Below, one piece after another: positions 33,401-42,911 of a stretch of DNA of 64,000 nucleotides. Source of the stretch: Prorocentrum cordatum (lineage: Eukaryota > Sar > Dinophyceae > Prorocentrales > Prorocentraceae); the NCBI GenBank assembly GCA_963575745.1, contig CAUYUJ010018714.1:133153-197152 (forward strand). The letters are read 5' to 3'. The notes under the pieces are model-generated. The model was not told where the DNA came from and ran no database searches. It worked only from the letters and a program-made list of their open reading frames with translations. Numbering within the stretch: the first letter of the stretch is position 1; each line of letters begins with the position of its first letter. The position numbers and the translations under genes were made by a program.

Positions 33401-33404
33401 GTAC

Positions 33405-33640
33405 TGGGTGGCGCAGGACGCATGTGGTCACAGCCACTGGGGCCGTCGGTGGAGCTCACGAAACGCCGTACTGGGTAGCGCGGGACGAATGTGGTCACAG
33501 CCATTGGGGCCTTCTGTGGAGCTCCCCATGGGGCCACAAAACGCCGTACTGGGTGGCGCGAGACGCGTGTGATGGCAGCCACGGGGCAATCGGTGGAGCT
33601 CCCTATGGGGCTACAAAACGCTGTACTGGGTGCGCTGAAA
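33405..33640. repeat. 78-bp minisatellite block 1, right part
   Basis: Continues the unit interrupted at 16174 (TGGGTGGCGCAGGACGC) for about three units and ends at GGGTGCGCTGAAATGGTGGAC, the same exit sequence as in most type-B spacers. Confidence 0.9.
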
Positions 33641-33670
33641 TGGTGGACATGCGGAGAGCAGAAGCAGGGA

Positions 33671-33950
33671 TGGGAGGAGGGGGGAGGGGGAGGAGGAGGA
33701 GGAGGAGGAGGAGGAGGAGGAGGAGGAGGAGGACGAGGAGGAGGAGGAGGAGGACGAAGAGGAGGAGGAGGAGGAGGAGGTGGAGGAGGAGGAGGAAGAG
33801 GAGGAAGAGGAGGAAGAGGAGGAGGAAAGGGAGAAGGAGGAGGGAGGAGGAGAAGGAGGCGGAGGAGGAGGAGGAGGAGGCAGAACGGGAGGAGGAACGG
33901 GAGGAGGAGGAGGAAAAGGAGGAGGAGGAGGAGAAGGAGAGGGAGGAGGA
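33671..33950 (+). repeat. (GGA)n tract, long
   Basis: About 280 bp of almost pure GGA/GAA triplets on the plus strand. Type-B spacers carry the same tract in the same place, mostly about 30-40 bp, and about 180 bp at 56310-56488. Confidence 0.95.
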
Positions 33951-34504
33951 ACGCAGGGCGCTGTCTCATCAAAACGAGGGCCACACACAACAGGATGGTT
34001 GGGAAAAAAAACCAAGAGCAAGCTTCACACAGGATCAGAACGCCAAGCCGTTCCAGCCGATTTCGAGGAGCTGGGAGAGGAGGCGAGGGACACCCAAGAG
34101 CTCGCAGAGGAGGCGATCTCCTGGAGGGATCCGAAGACGTCGAGGAAACGGCCGCTCCAGCCTGGACGGCCCGCGCTCCCATGGCAAAGCCAGGCCAAGC
34201 TAAGCCAAGCCAGCAGCCCTCGGGGCGTACTCCAGATTTCGTAATCAAAGGGAGGGGGGCACAACCCTCCAAGACAAGCCATTTCAGACCTCCCCCGTGG
34301 GAGAACCCTCCAAAACATCGCCCCCTGACCCCCCAGGCCCTCCAAGATAGCCTGGAAGAGACCCCCCCCCGAAATGAGACCCCCCTCCCATAATCACGAA
34401 ATCTGGAGTAGGTGGTTGAGCGCGCTGCCTCGCCCAACCCCCTTCTTTGGTGGGCGTGTTTTCCGCCACCACCACCACCACCACCACCAGAAGTAGGAGG
34501 GGGA
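33951..34504. repeat. Type-B spacer: common block left of the PAT insertion
   Basis: Matches 44437-44790 and its counterparts: CACAGGATGGTTGGG, CCAGCCGATTTCGAGGAGCTGG, CGGAGGGATCCGA-like, then GGTGGTTGAGCGCGC and CCCTTCTTTGGTGGGCGTG. A ~170-bp stretch absent from the other units (about 34230-34405, ending near CACGAAATCTGGAGTAGG) repeats the motif ATTTCGTAATCAAAGGGAGG in inverted form. Confidence 0.75.
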
Positions 34505-34630
34505 GGGGGTACTCCTCCTCCTCCTCCTCCTCTTCTTCGTCTTCTTCGTATTATTATTCTTATTCTGCTTAGTATTAGTATTATTCGTCTTATTCGTAGT
34601 ATTATTCTTAGTATTATTATTATTATTAGA

Positions 34631-34670
<40 letters not shown>

Positions 34671-35503
34671 TTAGTATTCGTATTCTTCTTCTTCGTATTA
34701 TTATTCTTCTTATTAGTCTTAGAATTATGCTTTTTATTCCTAGTCTTCTTAATAGTCTTATTATTCGTACAATTATTAGTATTAGTTTAAACCTTATTAT
34801 TCTTAGTATTATTATTTTTTCTTATGAGCCTTATTAGTATTATTCGTGGTATTATTAGTATTCTTATTATTCGTCGTAGTGGTATTATTATTCTTCTTAT
34901 TAGTATTGGTATTCTTATTAATCGTATTATTGTTCGTCGTCTTATTTGTCTTAGTATTAGGCTTAGTTGTCTTATTCGTCGTATTATTCGTCTTCTGCGT
35001 ATTAGTATTAGTATTCTTATTCGTAGTCCTCTTAGTATGCTTAGTATGCCTCTTCTGCGTCTTCTTAGTATTGTTCTTCTTATTCGTCGTAGTATCATTA
35101 TGAGTATGATTCGTCGTATTAACCTTACTATTATTACATTGTTAGTATTATTATTATTCTTATTATTCGTATTATTGGTATTAGTATTCGTATTCTTAGT
35201 ATTATTCTTATTAGTATTCGTCTTGTTATTATTCTTCTTATTAGTAGTATGTGTATTCTTATTCTTCTTGTTATTATGAGAATTATTATTCGTCTTCTTA
35301 TTATTATTATTAGCAGTCTTCTTCGTCGTCGTCTTCTTCTTATGATTATTACTATTCGTCGTCTTCTTATTGTTCTTATTATTATTAGTATTATTATTAT
35401 TCTTAGTATCATTATTATTAGTATGCGTGTTCTTATTATTCTTCTTGGTATTATTACTATTCTTATAACTATTTTTCTTATTAGTATTCTCATTATTCTT
35501 ATT
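34505..35503. repeat. ~1-kb AT-rich trinucleotide tract (TTA/TTC/GTA/GTC)
   Basis: Begins as TCC triplets, then becomes an almost uninterrupted chain of TTA, TTC, GTA and GTC triplets in one phase. It occupies the position of the pyrimidine tract in type-B spacers. It contrasts sharply with the GC-rich surroundings. The Ile/Leu- or Asn/Lys-rich ORFs across it are artefacts. Confidence 0.9.
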
Positions 35504-35685
35504 ATCTCTCCTCCTCGGGCCAGACGGAAACAGGCGCAGCCTTGTGGACGCACATCTGTTTTTCAATCTCTGTCTGATCAAATTGCATGGCGAATAGCTT
35601 CATCCCTCGAGCGAGCTCAGACCGAGGCCCCTTTGCCTCGGCAAGCACGGGCCTATACAGGCCTCAAACGACACAGCAACTCCCA
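35504..35685 (-). repeat. Terminal repeat B, outer copy
   Basis: Starts atctctcctcctcgggcc and ends gacacagcaactccca. The inner copy at 35784-35966 is almost identical, with a one-base length difference in a T-run and a few substitutions. Confidence 0.9.
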
Positions 35686-35716
35686 ACCTTGTAGGCTGAA
35701 GGAGGGGACGGCGGGC

Positions 35717-35784
35717 GGAAAGACTTGAGCGCAAACAGTTGCGGCCAGGCACCGAGAGAAAAAGACGTTCCGAGAACTGTAGCA
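35717..35784 (-). repeat. Terminal repeat A, 3' copy
   Basis: Reads gaaaagacttg-like to gagaactgtagca and matches 42125-42192 with only a few differences. It sits between the two B copies. Confidence 0.9.
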
Positions 35785-35966
35785 TCTCTCCTCCTCGGGC
35801 CAGACGGAAACAGGCGCAGCCTTGTGGATGCACATCTGTTGTTTCAATCTCTGTCTGATCAAATTGCATGGCGAATAGCTTCATCCCTCGAGCGAGCTCA
35901 GACCGAGGCTCCTTTGCCTCGGCAAGCACGGGCCTATACAGGCCTCAAACGACACAGCAACTCCCA
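35784..35966 (-). repeat. Terminal repeat B, inner copy
   Basis: Second B copy, adjoining the body of the element. The methyltransferase stop codon lies 39 bp further in. Confidence 0.9.
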
Positions 35967-36004
35967 GACCCATACTGTGCTCTGGAGCCGCCTGAGGTGC
36001 AACC

Positions 36005-36793
36005 TCAACCTAAGCAGCGAGACAAACGAGCCCCACGAAGAGCCTCTGCTGACCTAATCACCCAGAGGACAATCGCTTTGGACAATCGCTTGGGGTAAGA
36101 TGCCGCGAGAGCGGTCAGATTGACACTACTTCCAGGGAGCTTTCCTCGCAAAATTATGTGAGGTCTAAAACTGAAACTACAAGACCCATGGCCAGAACAC
36201 AAAACGTTCTCTTGTCTAAGCATCGGGACGTGCCAGCCTACGAAGCGAGTGCGTTTGCGCCAACGCGCCCCAAACGCACACTGGTCTACTACAAGCTGCC
36301 TACAAGAAGGGTGGCCCATCAGGGCCGCCATCATGGGTTCACGCCAGGCCTTGGACGCGTGAGGGTTCTCAAGGAGCATTGGTACCTTTTGCTTGATGCA
36401 AGCCCTGGCGAGCCTTCTAGTGGCCGTGAGCGTGCGGTTGCCTAAGTTGAGACGAACTGCTTCAGCTGGGGTCGGGTCGGGAATCCCGCAAGGGCACCAG
36501 GATCGCCTGATCTGGCGAAAGAGAGCCGGAGTCCAGCTGCTGCATGGGAAGGCTGCGAACACGCCCTTGACTATACCCGACTGGATCCAACCAATGAGTA
36601 CGTTGACCACCACTGCGTTTGAAAGATCATACTCTGGGCCGTTGAGTACGTCGAAACTGATACAGCTTTCACCCTGAGATTTCATGCAGTCGGCGATAGC
36701 CCCAGTACCTGAGAACAAATCTAGATACACTTTGTGATCGTGACTGAATTGAACAAACTGACGCAATACCTTTCGCAACGTTGCTCGAATCAT
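36005..36793 (-). CDS. C5-methyltransferase-like protein of the PAT element
   Basis: 262 codons from the ATG at 36793. The frame is open further upstream, overlapping the recombinase in another phase, so the true start is uncertain. LDLFSGTG at residues 24-31 is a SAM-binding motif I. FPCSSWT at 82-88 resembles the catalytic Pro-Cys loop of C5-cytosine methyltransferases. LLENPHASKAW at 140-150 occupies the place of motif VI (usually ENV). QCAFGARWRKRTRF follows at 171-184. DIRS/PAT elements commonly carry a methyltransferase, and C5 types are known from dinoflagellate retroelements. The frame is uninterrupted, unlike its neighbours. Activity is not established. Confidence 0.7.
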   Translation of the reverse strand: MIRATLRKVLRQFVQFSHDHKVYLDLFSGTGAIADCMKSQGESCISFDVLNGPEYDLSNAVVVNVLIGWIQSGIVKGVFAAFPCSSWTPALFRQIRRSWCPCGIPDPTPAEAVRLNLGNRTLTATRRLARACIKQKVPMLLENPHASKAWREPMMAALMGHPSCRQLVVDQCAFGARWRKRTRFVGWHVPMLRQENVLCSGHGSCSFSFRPHIILRGKLPGSSVNLTALAASYPKRLSKAIVLWVIRSAEALRGARLSRCLG

Positions 36794-36858
36794 GTGAGCA
36801 GGTAGATAAACGTCTAAGCCCGCGTTGTGATCCCCACGACCTTCATGAAAAGGCCTCC

Positions 36859-38120
36859 TTACTTTGCTGCCACCAGCACCTTGGCCGTGGTCCCGGGAGG
36901 AACTGGGACTCTGGCTGAGAGGCCCATGTACTGGCTCAGCTTCTTGTCGATCAGATTGCCGTAGTCGCGCGCGCTGACGGGCAGGCCCTCGAGTGACTTG
37001 AGTACCCTGGCGTGCTTCTCGTACCGCTTCACCGACGTGTCCGCGGCCCAACGGCCGCGGCGCTTGATGGCCTCCAACGATCGAGTCTGTCTGAGAGCAT
37101 CGTCGCTGGCGCCTCCGTGCCTCATCATGCACGGGTGGAGCTTCGCCTGTCCCAGGCCAGCGACCTCGCACACCCTCTTGAAAAGATTGGAGAACTTGCG
37201 ATAGTCGAATGACCACACCTTGTTCTGCGGGTTGCGTTTCTTCAAAGTGGCAAACCGTGGGTACAGGTATGTCAACTCTACGCTGTCCAGTAAGATGCTC
37301 TCGTCGAACTCCTTCGTCTTGGTGGGCACCGTCTCCTCCTCTGGTGCAAGTAGAAGTGCCCAGTGAGAAGTCCCTGACCCCGCCAGCGGAGGGACTAGCT
37401 GATGTACCCGGAGACCCAGACCAGACACTCGCTCGGCCGCAAGTAGGTCCGAAAGAGAAAGATGAGGCACTGTGCGAACTCCAGCTCGTTGATGTGTAGC
37501 GCAGCACCGACTAGCGCGCACAAGCCGATCCACGGCAGAGGGGCCCTGCTCAGTCCGGGCGCCAAACGGCGAAAGCCCCGTAGCGAGTGCCTGGCCCTCT
37601 CCAGTGTCTTTGAGCTCCTCAGGCCAGGCACTCGATACTCGAGGGCCGCGATAACCTTCTCGCCCGAGTCGTGATTGTGGCCCGCGAAGTAGAGCTCCTC
37701 CAGATACTCCAGCATAGCCCTGCTGATGTCCGAACTCGTATGCAACATCATTCCGTTGGTGCTGGCCCAGTCCTTGAACTCCTGGAAGTACCTGTCGTAC
37801 ATCATCGCTGAAGGACGAGTCACCTTGTTGACCTCCAAAAAATATTGGCCGAACTGCCTCGCATGCATTGCTTCGTCCAAGTGCTCGCGCCGTCTGCGCT
37901 TTGCCCGCTGAGTGCGAAGCTGCGAAGTGCGGTCTATCCCGGCCTCTGTCACAGGCCTCTTGGCGGGCATGGGCAGTCTCTCGGCTAGCAGCGTCTTCTG
38001 AATCGGAGTCACTAGAGCCGTCCAGTTCGGGGAGACCGTCATGGAAGTCCTCGAAGTCATAGCCTGGTGGTCCCAGCGGCTGAGAGCGGCCGCCGGGCGC
38101 CCAGTCCCCGTCGTCGAACT
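36859..38120 (-). pseudogene. Tyrosine recombinase of the PAT element, frameshifted
   Basis: The N-terminal half (FGQYFLEVNKV to the catalytic Arg region LFRTYLRPSE) lies in the frame that stops at 37395. The C-terminal half is in the phase of the RT and ends at 36859. There HPCMMRHG gives the His/Arg pair, GRWAAD the Trp and KRYEK the nucleophilic Tyr. So the R-H-R-W-Y set is present but split by one shift near 37.39 kb. Another shift near 37.99 kb separates it from the RNase H. Its job in the family is to integrate a circular DNA intermediate. Confidence 0.75.
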
Positions 38121-40366
38121 CGCCGATGAGGTGCTGGCTGTCTGTGGACCTGGCAAGCGTCTCGACAGCAGACTCGAGCGCAACACGCGCCTCGGCGTCT
38201 CGGACGACCCAGGGAGGGCGAGCATCCCGCGGCCCGCCGCCGCCCCGGACGGGCGGCCCCGTCTTGAGCCTCGATGCGGCATCGGCAGGGTTGAACTCTG
38301 AGGGAACCCACCTTGTGACAAAGTCTGAATCCGAGATCATGGACAAGGCAGCAAGCTGGCGACAATGTCTGTTAATATTGGCATTGCTGGCCCTGCCCTT
38401 ACCCTGCGCCAAGACAAACCCCAAGTTGTCTCCCAAGAAGAGATGACGACGCGAAAAATGACGGGCGGAGCGGAGACGATTTCTGGCTGCAATGACGGTA
38501 GCACGACCCTCCGAAGAAGTAATGCTCTCTGCGAGCCGCCAGCGCCCCCGCACCTTGAGGCCCCACTCACTGAAGTCGCCAATGTCCCCACGACGAATGT
38601 CGAACATCTCAGGTGGAAGCTCATCGGGGGGGCAGTCTGGATCTGGCAAAAATTTGATCTGTTCGTCGGTCTCGGCCAAGGCACGCTGTCGAGCCTGAAC
38701 CGCATCATCGACTGCAAACCTCCAACGTTCACTCTGGCGGCCCCAACCTCGGACGGTCTCCAGCGGGAAGCTCCGACTCACGATGCCGAACCCCCCGTTG
38801 TCGATCGCGTTGGCGCCCTCGGAGTCTGAAGCCGTAACCACTGTAGCCCATGGCCTCTTAGTGTCGGCGTAGGCGAGCGGAAGCAGGACCATCATCCACC
38901 GAAGCTCCTTCGACACAGCTGGCCAGAGGCGAAGCCGCCTATGACCCGCGACGTCAATAAACCTGTAGATGGCGCGCGGGATACTGAGCAAACACCGACG
39001 AAGGATAGCAGACCAAGTGAAATGGCCCACGATGCGGTGGAGAAGCTCTCCAGAACAGAAACCCTCGTCCAGGATGCCCTTGATGGCGAGACGCACCTTC
39101 CAGCAACGGCGATGGCCGACTGAGATGCGCCCGCTGGCCCTGTCCAAGGTCATTCCGGTAAACTGAGCCTCGGGAAGTCCGTGCTCGAGGTCCTTGCACT
39201 GTAGGCCATCGGCTGCCAACTGCGCATAAAGCTTGCGGGCCATGCCCCTGACGACGTCGTCATCAGCGCCCACGACCCCAGCATTGTCCACGTAGATGGC
39301 GGTGCCAAAGCCGTCGCCAGTGACGTCTGGAGCCTGCTTCTTGTCCAGCAAGAAGGCTGAAGGTGGCACACCCGCTCGAAGAGCGCTGGCCGTGACCATA
39401 GCCTGACAGAAGTAGAGCGCCCAGGACCAGCCCATCGCCATGACCTCCAGGTGCGGTGTGACGTAGCCGGTGGACGCGAGGCTCAGCTGGTCACACAACC
39501 TACCGTCCACGCGGCGAAGCTGGCTGGCCGAAACTCTGGGAAGAGCGAACCAGTCCGAGACCCCTGGTGGAGCCTTGCATCTGTAGAAAGCGTTATCAAC
39601 GTCCATCTGAGACAGCACCAAGTCATCCGTGACCCCGATCTCCATGGAAGCCCAGGACGAGGGAGTCGGGAGACGAGAGTGAGCTGGCTCATCGAACATC
39701 ATGTTCACCGCTCTGGTTCACCAATCTGCCATCCTTTTTTGCAACAAAGAAAATGCCAACAGTGGCCGACCGTTCAGGTCGGAGAGACACAAGATTAGAC
39801 CGTACCATCTGCATGATGAAATCAGCATAGCGCTTCTGATCTTTGACAAGTGCAGGATCACTATAAGGTTGAATTGTGCTAGTAGTCGCGGTCGAGTGGG
39901 AATCTACTCTGGTCCGCAAGTTCGTCGAAATAGACCTCCAGCGTTGTAGAGCCAGACCGGACAGCACCTGCTCGCCGTCGGCCAGACCGCCCATCCCGGG
40001 CAAAGAGACTAAGTCAGGCTGGAAGCTGCGCCGAGGATCCGAGTCGGAGTACCCAGGGCGACTGCCGCCAAGCTCCGCAAGGGCTTGCGCGGCTGTGCAA
40101 GGAGGCGGCGGTATCGAACTATAAATGTCGGTCAGCAAGCGCACGCCGAGGTTCTGGGCCTCTGAGACCACGAGCCCTGGCGGAGGATGAATTGTGCAAC
40201 CGTACATCTCGTTCAGACACTCCACTGCCGAATTAACCCAAGTCTGCCAATGCCGACGCATGTGAGAACGACGTCGAACAGCGCGGCACCCAGAGACCTG
40301 GAACCAAAATTGATCTTCTCGAGGGTAGGGCGGCGCAAGAGGCAGCAACTCTCGCGACACTGGCAT
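37985..40366 (-). pseudogene. Reverse transcriptase-RNase H of the PAT element, frameshifted
   Basis: The first part, ending VGIFFVAKKDGR near 39.73 kb, is in a different phase from the rest, which resumes at NMMFDEPAHSR (39.70 kb). RT motif A is QMDVDNAFYRC and motif C is IYVDNAGVVG, a YVDN form instead of YxDD. RNase H shows TASDSEGANAIDNGGFG, LFLGDNLGFVLAQGKG and RWVPSEFNPADAASR. This order, with gag upstream and recombinase downstream, is that of DIRS-like pol. The single frameshift at about 39.70 kb prevents a complete product. Confidence 0.8.
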
Positions 40367-40410
40367 CCCTGATACCGGCGACTGGACGGGACCCCAGCCG
40401 CCTGCGGCTC

Positions 40411-42102
40411 TCAGGTCTTCTGGGCTGCCGCTGCTGCCGCTGAAGTGGCCTCTCTCTGGGCCTTGGCAGCGGCCTTGGCGGCAGCCCTGTCGGATTTACT
40501 CTTGCCTTTTCCGTCGGTGATGGGAAGACCTGGCACATCATGCAGAGACGATAGCGGCGGTGGCCGCTGGGAATGGGATGCTTGGCCAGCCTGTAACCTC
40601 CTCTCCTCGTTGAGCTTCCTGGACTCTTTTGCGATGGTCGACTCGCGATGTAATTCTGAGGCCACATACTCCTCGAGAAGCGGGCATAGCATCAACTGGC
40701 CCCGAGTCTCGCCCACCCCCAAGTACAAAAACTCGTCCTGCAGGATGTTGTCGATCTGGCTGTCGGTGCGCAGGAGCCTGTGCTTGTAGCGGTACTCCGC
40801 CAGCTGAGCGCGGCGAAGCAGGATCTCCACAAACGCAAGCTCTGAGGCATTGACCTGATCGTAAGTCAAGGCATACTCCACCGCTTTCATGGCCGTCTCG
40901 TGATCAGAAACTCCAGGATCGGCAACTGAAAGAGCACATGTCGACTTCCACCACGAATGACGAGCCCGTGGATGTCCGTTGGTTTGCAGTATGAACTGCA
41001 GGCACCACTTGGTAGTGCGCGGGCCCGTGAGGGGCCATGAGTCCCACTCAGTCTCCGAGGTGAGATCGACAGCGACCTTGAAGTCCTCGAACCTTTTCCC
41101 GAGCCGATCCCTAGTAATCTCCAATATGCGAGCGTCCAGGTCTACATCTTCTCCGTCATCTCCGCCGCTGGTGGCAGGATCACGATCCGAGATCAACTTG
41201 GTGACCCCGTCTTGCATGAGAATGCCAAAGTCGCCGCAGATGGCCCAGCCCTCACCGGATGGCTTGTCCAGTACCTTGCCCTCGGCCGAGCTGATGTCCA
41301 GCCAGCGCCGAAGCGGCGCAGGCAAGCGCCCCGTGCCAAAGATGAGACCGAGGTCGTGGCCGACCCTCAGCGCCACGGCGTCCTCGGGGCTACTCGCTGG
41401 TGGCGGCAGCGGAGGCGCAGCAGCACCGATGGGAGTAGCCGTACCATCGGCCGCACCTGCAGCAAGGTCCACCTGGACGATCGGCGCCACGGGGTCAACG
41501 TCGTCGTCGATAGCGGGAATCGGTCTCCGAAAATTCTGAGCTCGACATGCCGCTCGAGCTCGTTCGTACTGAGCTGGGCGTGGTATCTGTCCAAATTCGA
41601 AGACCCGTCCCCAGTGTGACTGTGGCCCTAGGCCCTGCCCGACGATCGGCGTCCCCTCGAGATCGCAGGGCGCGACGGCGAGCAGCGGTGGACAACTCAG
41701 TTCCTCCTGGTAGATTTCCCTGTCGGCGTCATTACCCAGCGAACTGTGGCGGCTGCTATGTCGGGCGGTTCGCCCATGATCCTCTCCAGGGTGGCGGCGT
41801 CGCTGTACTCCAAAATCAATTTCTTGTGCCAGAACCGTCTCTCGGACTCGTATTTCACGATGATCTCGCGGCCTGGGCGAAGAAACCTCTGAGCTAGATC
41901 CGTCATGTCGGCGGCAGTACACAGCGTGACCAGCCGCCCCGACCACTATCCCTGCAGCAAACGTCACCACCGACACAGCGTACGGCGAGCCCACGTAAGT
42001 GCTCTGAACAGCGCAGGTGAGTGCAGATGAGGCTATCGGCGAGAGGGAAGGCCAGGCCACCTTGCCCGCCTCCCAAAGGGCGTGAGCTGCCGTGAGAAGC
42101 AT
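40411..42102 (-). CDS. Gag-like protein of the PAT element
   Basis: 563 codons from the first ATG inside the element; the longer frame to 42345 only translates the terminal repeat and flanking tract. A hydrophobic segment (AVSVVTFAAGIVVGAAGHAV) near residues 45-65 looks like a membrane helix, unusual for Gag. The middle is Ala/Pro-rich. A folded-looking part with WSFEW-like aromatic patches (ETEWDSWPLTG, TTKWCLQFILQTNG) follows, then a helical region (TYDQVNASELAFVEILLRRAQ) and a basic, Ala-rich tail (AAAKAAAKAQREA). No zinc knuckle was found. The position upstream of RT supports the Gag assignment; the sequence itself I do not recognise. Confidence 0.6.
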   Translation of the reverse strand: MLLTAAHALWEAGKVAWPSLSPIASSALTCAVQSTYVGSPYAVSVVTFAAGIVVGAAGHAVYCRRHDGSSSEVSSPRPRDHREIRVRETVLAQEIDFGVQRRRHPGEDHGRTARHSSRHSSLGNDADREIYQEELSCPPLLAVAPCDLEGTPIVGQGLGPQSHWGRVFEFGQIPRPAQYERARAACRAQNFRRPIPAIDDDVDPVAPIVQVDLAAGAADGTATPIGAAAPPLPPPASSPEDAVALRVGHDLGLIFGTGRLPAPLRRWLDISSAEGKVLDKPSGEGWAICGDFGILMQDGVTKLISDRDPATSGGDDGEDVDLDARILEITRDRLGKRFEDFKVAVDLTSETEWDSWPLTGPRTTKWCLQFILQTNGHPRARHSWWKSTCALSVADPGVSDHETAMKAVEYALTYDQVNASELAFVEILLRRAQLAEYRYKHRLLRTDSQIDNILQDEFLYLGVGETRGQLMLCPLLEEYVASELHRESTIAKESRKLNEERRLQAGQASHSQRPPPLSSLHDVPGLPITDGKGKSKSDRAAAKAAAKAQREATSAAAAAAQKT

Positions 42103-42124
42103 GCACCTCAGGCGTCGCCGCCCC

Positions 42125-42192
42125 GAAAAGACTTGAGCGTAAACAGTTGCGGCCAGGCACCGAGAGAGAAAGACGTTCCGAGAACTGTAGCA
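42125..42192 (-). repeat. Terminal repeat A, 5' copy
   Basis: Forms the 5' end of the element on the minus strand. The plus-strand boundary with the pyrimidine tract falls after ctgtagca. The gag ATG lies 22 bp inside. Confidence 0.9.
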
Positions 42193-42362
42193 GTCTTCTT
42201 TTTCTTCGTCTTTTTTTTCTTCTTCCTCCTCCTCCTCCGCCTCCGCCTCCGCCTCCGCCTCCGCCGCCGCCGCCGCCGCCTCCGCCTCCGCCTCCGCCTC
42301 CGCCTCCGCCTCCTCCTCCTCCTCCTCCTCCTCCTCATCCTCCACCTCCTTCCCCCCTCCAA
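42193..42362. repeat. Pyrimidine tract right of the PAT element (TTC, TCC, GCC triplets)
   Basis: Continues as TCC/GCC triplets to CATCCTCCACCTCCTTCCCC, exactly the exit of the pyrimidine tract in other type-B spacers. It is therefore the other half of the tract that ends at 35503. Confidence 0.85.
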
Positions 42363-42911
42363 CTTATGGTGGTGGTGGAAAACCCCAATTCTTCCCCTTT
42401 GGGGATGGTCACATACTCGTTGCCTGCCCTCTCCCCTGGGTCTGGACTGGGACGGCGGGGCTGCGAGAGGCTACCGTGGGGCGTCTAAGATGGCTCAGGA
42501 CGGCTCCAAGATGGCATCGGGTAGCTCAAGATGGCCCCCATGATGGCACGAGATGGCAAAGGTGGCTCGAATGGCGTCCAGCATGCATCCAAGGGGCCCC
42601 GGGACTGCCCCAAGACGGCTCCGATTGGCCGCGGTGCTTCCAACTTCCCTGATGAGGGCAACCCGCCTGGAGATCGTTTCAAGATGGTCACTGGGGAAAA
42701 TTAATACGCACAGCGAGAAGAATTATGAACAATTCAAACTGAGGAGAGGACGAAAGCGGACTTCGGAAAGGAGGCCTTGGCCCGCCCGGAGGAGGCGGGC
42801 CATGGCCCCCTCTTGTGTTTTCCGCGACCGAATCGCAAGCTGAGGGCATCGAAGCCCTCCGACCCGGCCAAGCGCTCACCTGGAGGCGTGGCGCCCTGGC
42901 GAGCCGAGCGC
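42363..42911. repeat. Type-B spacer: CAAGATGGC block and 3' flank of copy 8
   Basis: Contains GGTGGTGG, the GGGTCTGGACTGGGA segment, degenerate CAAGATGGC repeats (42488-42570), GGACTGCCCCAAGACGGC, then a hairpin at 42779-42801 and the downstream flank of the gene. No gene of its own. Confidence 0.75.
42779..42801. repeat. GGCCCGCC hairpin downstream of copy 8
   Basis: GGCCCGCC and GGCGGGCC enclose a 7-base loop, about 110 bp beyond the stop codon of the gene. 9-bp versions occur at 57327-57351 and 60239-60263 behind copies 13 and 14. Copies 9-12 have a different pairing in the same place (GAGGAGGC and GCCTCCTC). A 3'-end or RNA-processing role is possible. Confidence 0.55.

Larger units (their letters stand above)
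35504..42192 (-). mobile_element. PAT/Ngaro-type tyrosine-recombinase retroelement with methyltransferase
   Basis: In minus-strand order: A repeat (42192-42125), gag, RT-RNase H, tyrosine recombinase, methyltransferase, then B (35966-35784), A (35784-35717), B (35685-35504). This A - body - B A B layout is the split-direct-repeat arrangement of PAT/Ngaro elements, not the inverted repeats of DIRS1. No target duplication is seen, as expected for recombinase-mediated insertion. RT and recombinase carry frameshifts, so this copy is inactive. Both flanks are halves of one type-B spacer pyrimidine tract. Confidence 0.8.

Noticed and set aside
34787-35581. Asn/Lys-rich and Ile/Leu-rich ORFs over the AT-rich tract
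   Set aside because: Direct translation of trinucleotide repeats.
35504-35966. B repeats as ordinary LTRs of the 35.5-42.2 kb element
   Set aside because: Both B copies are at one end and an A copy lies between them; a tyrosine recombinase, not an integrase, is encoded.
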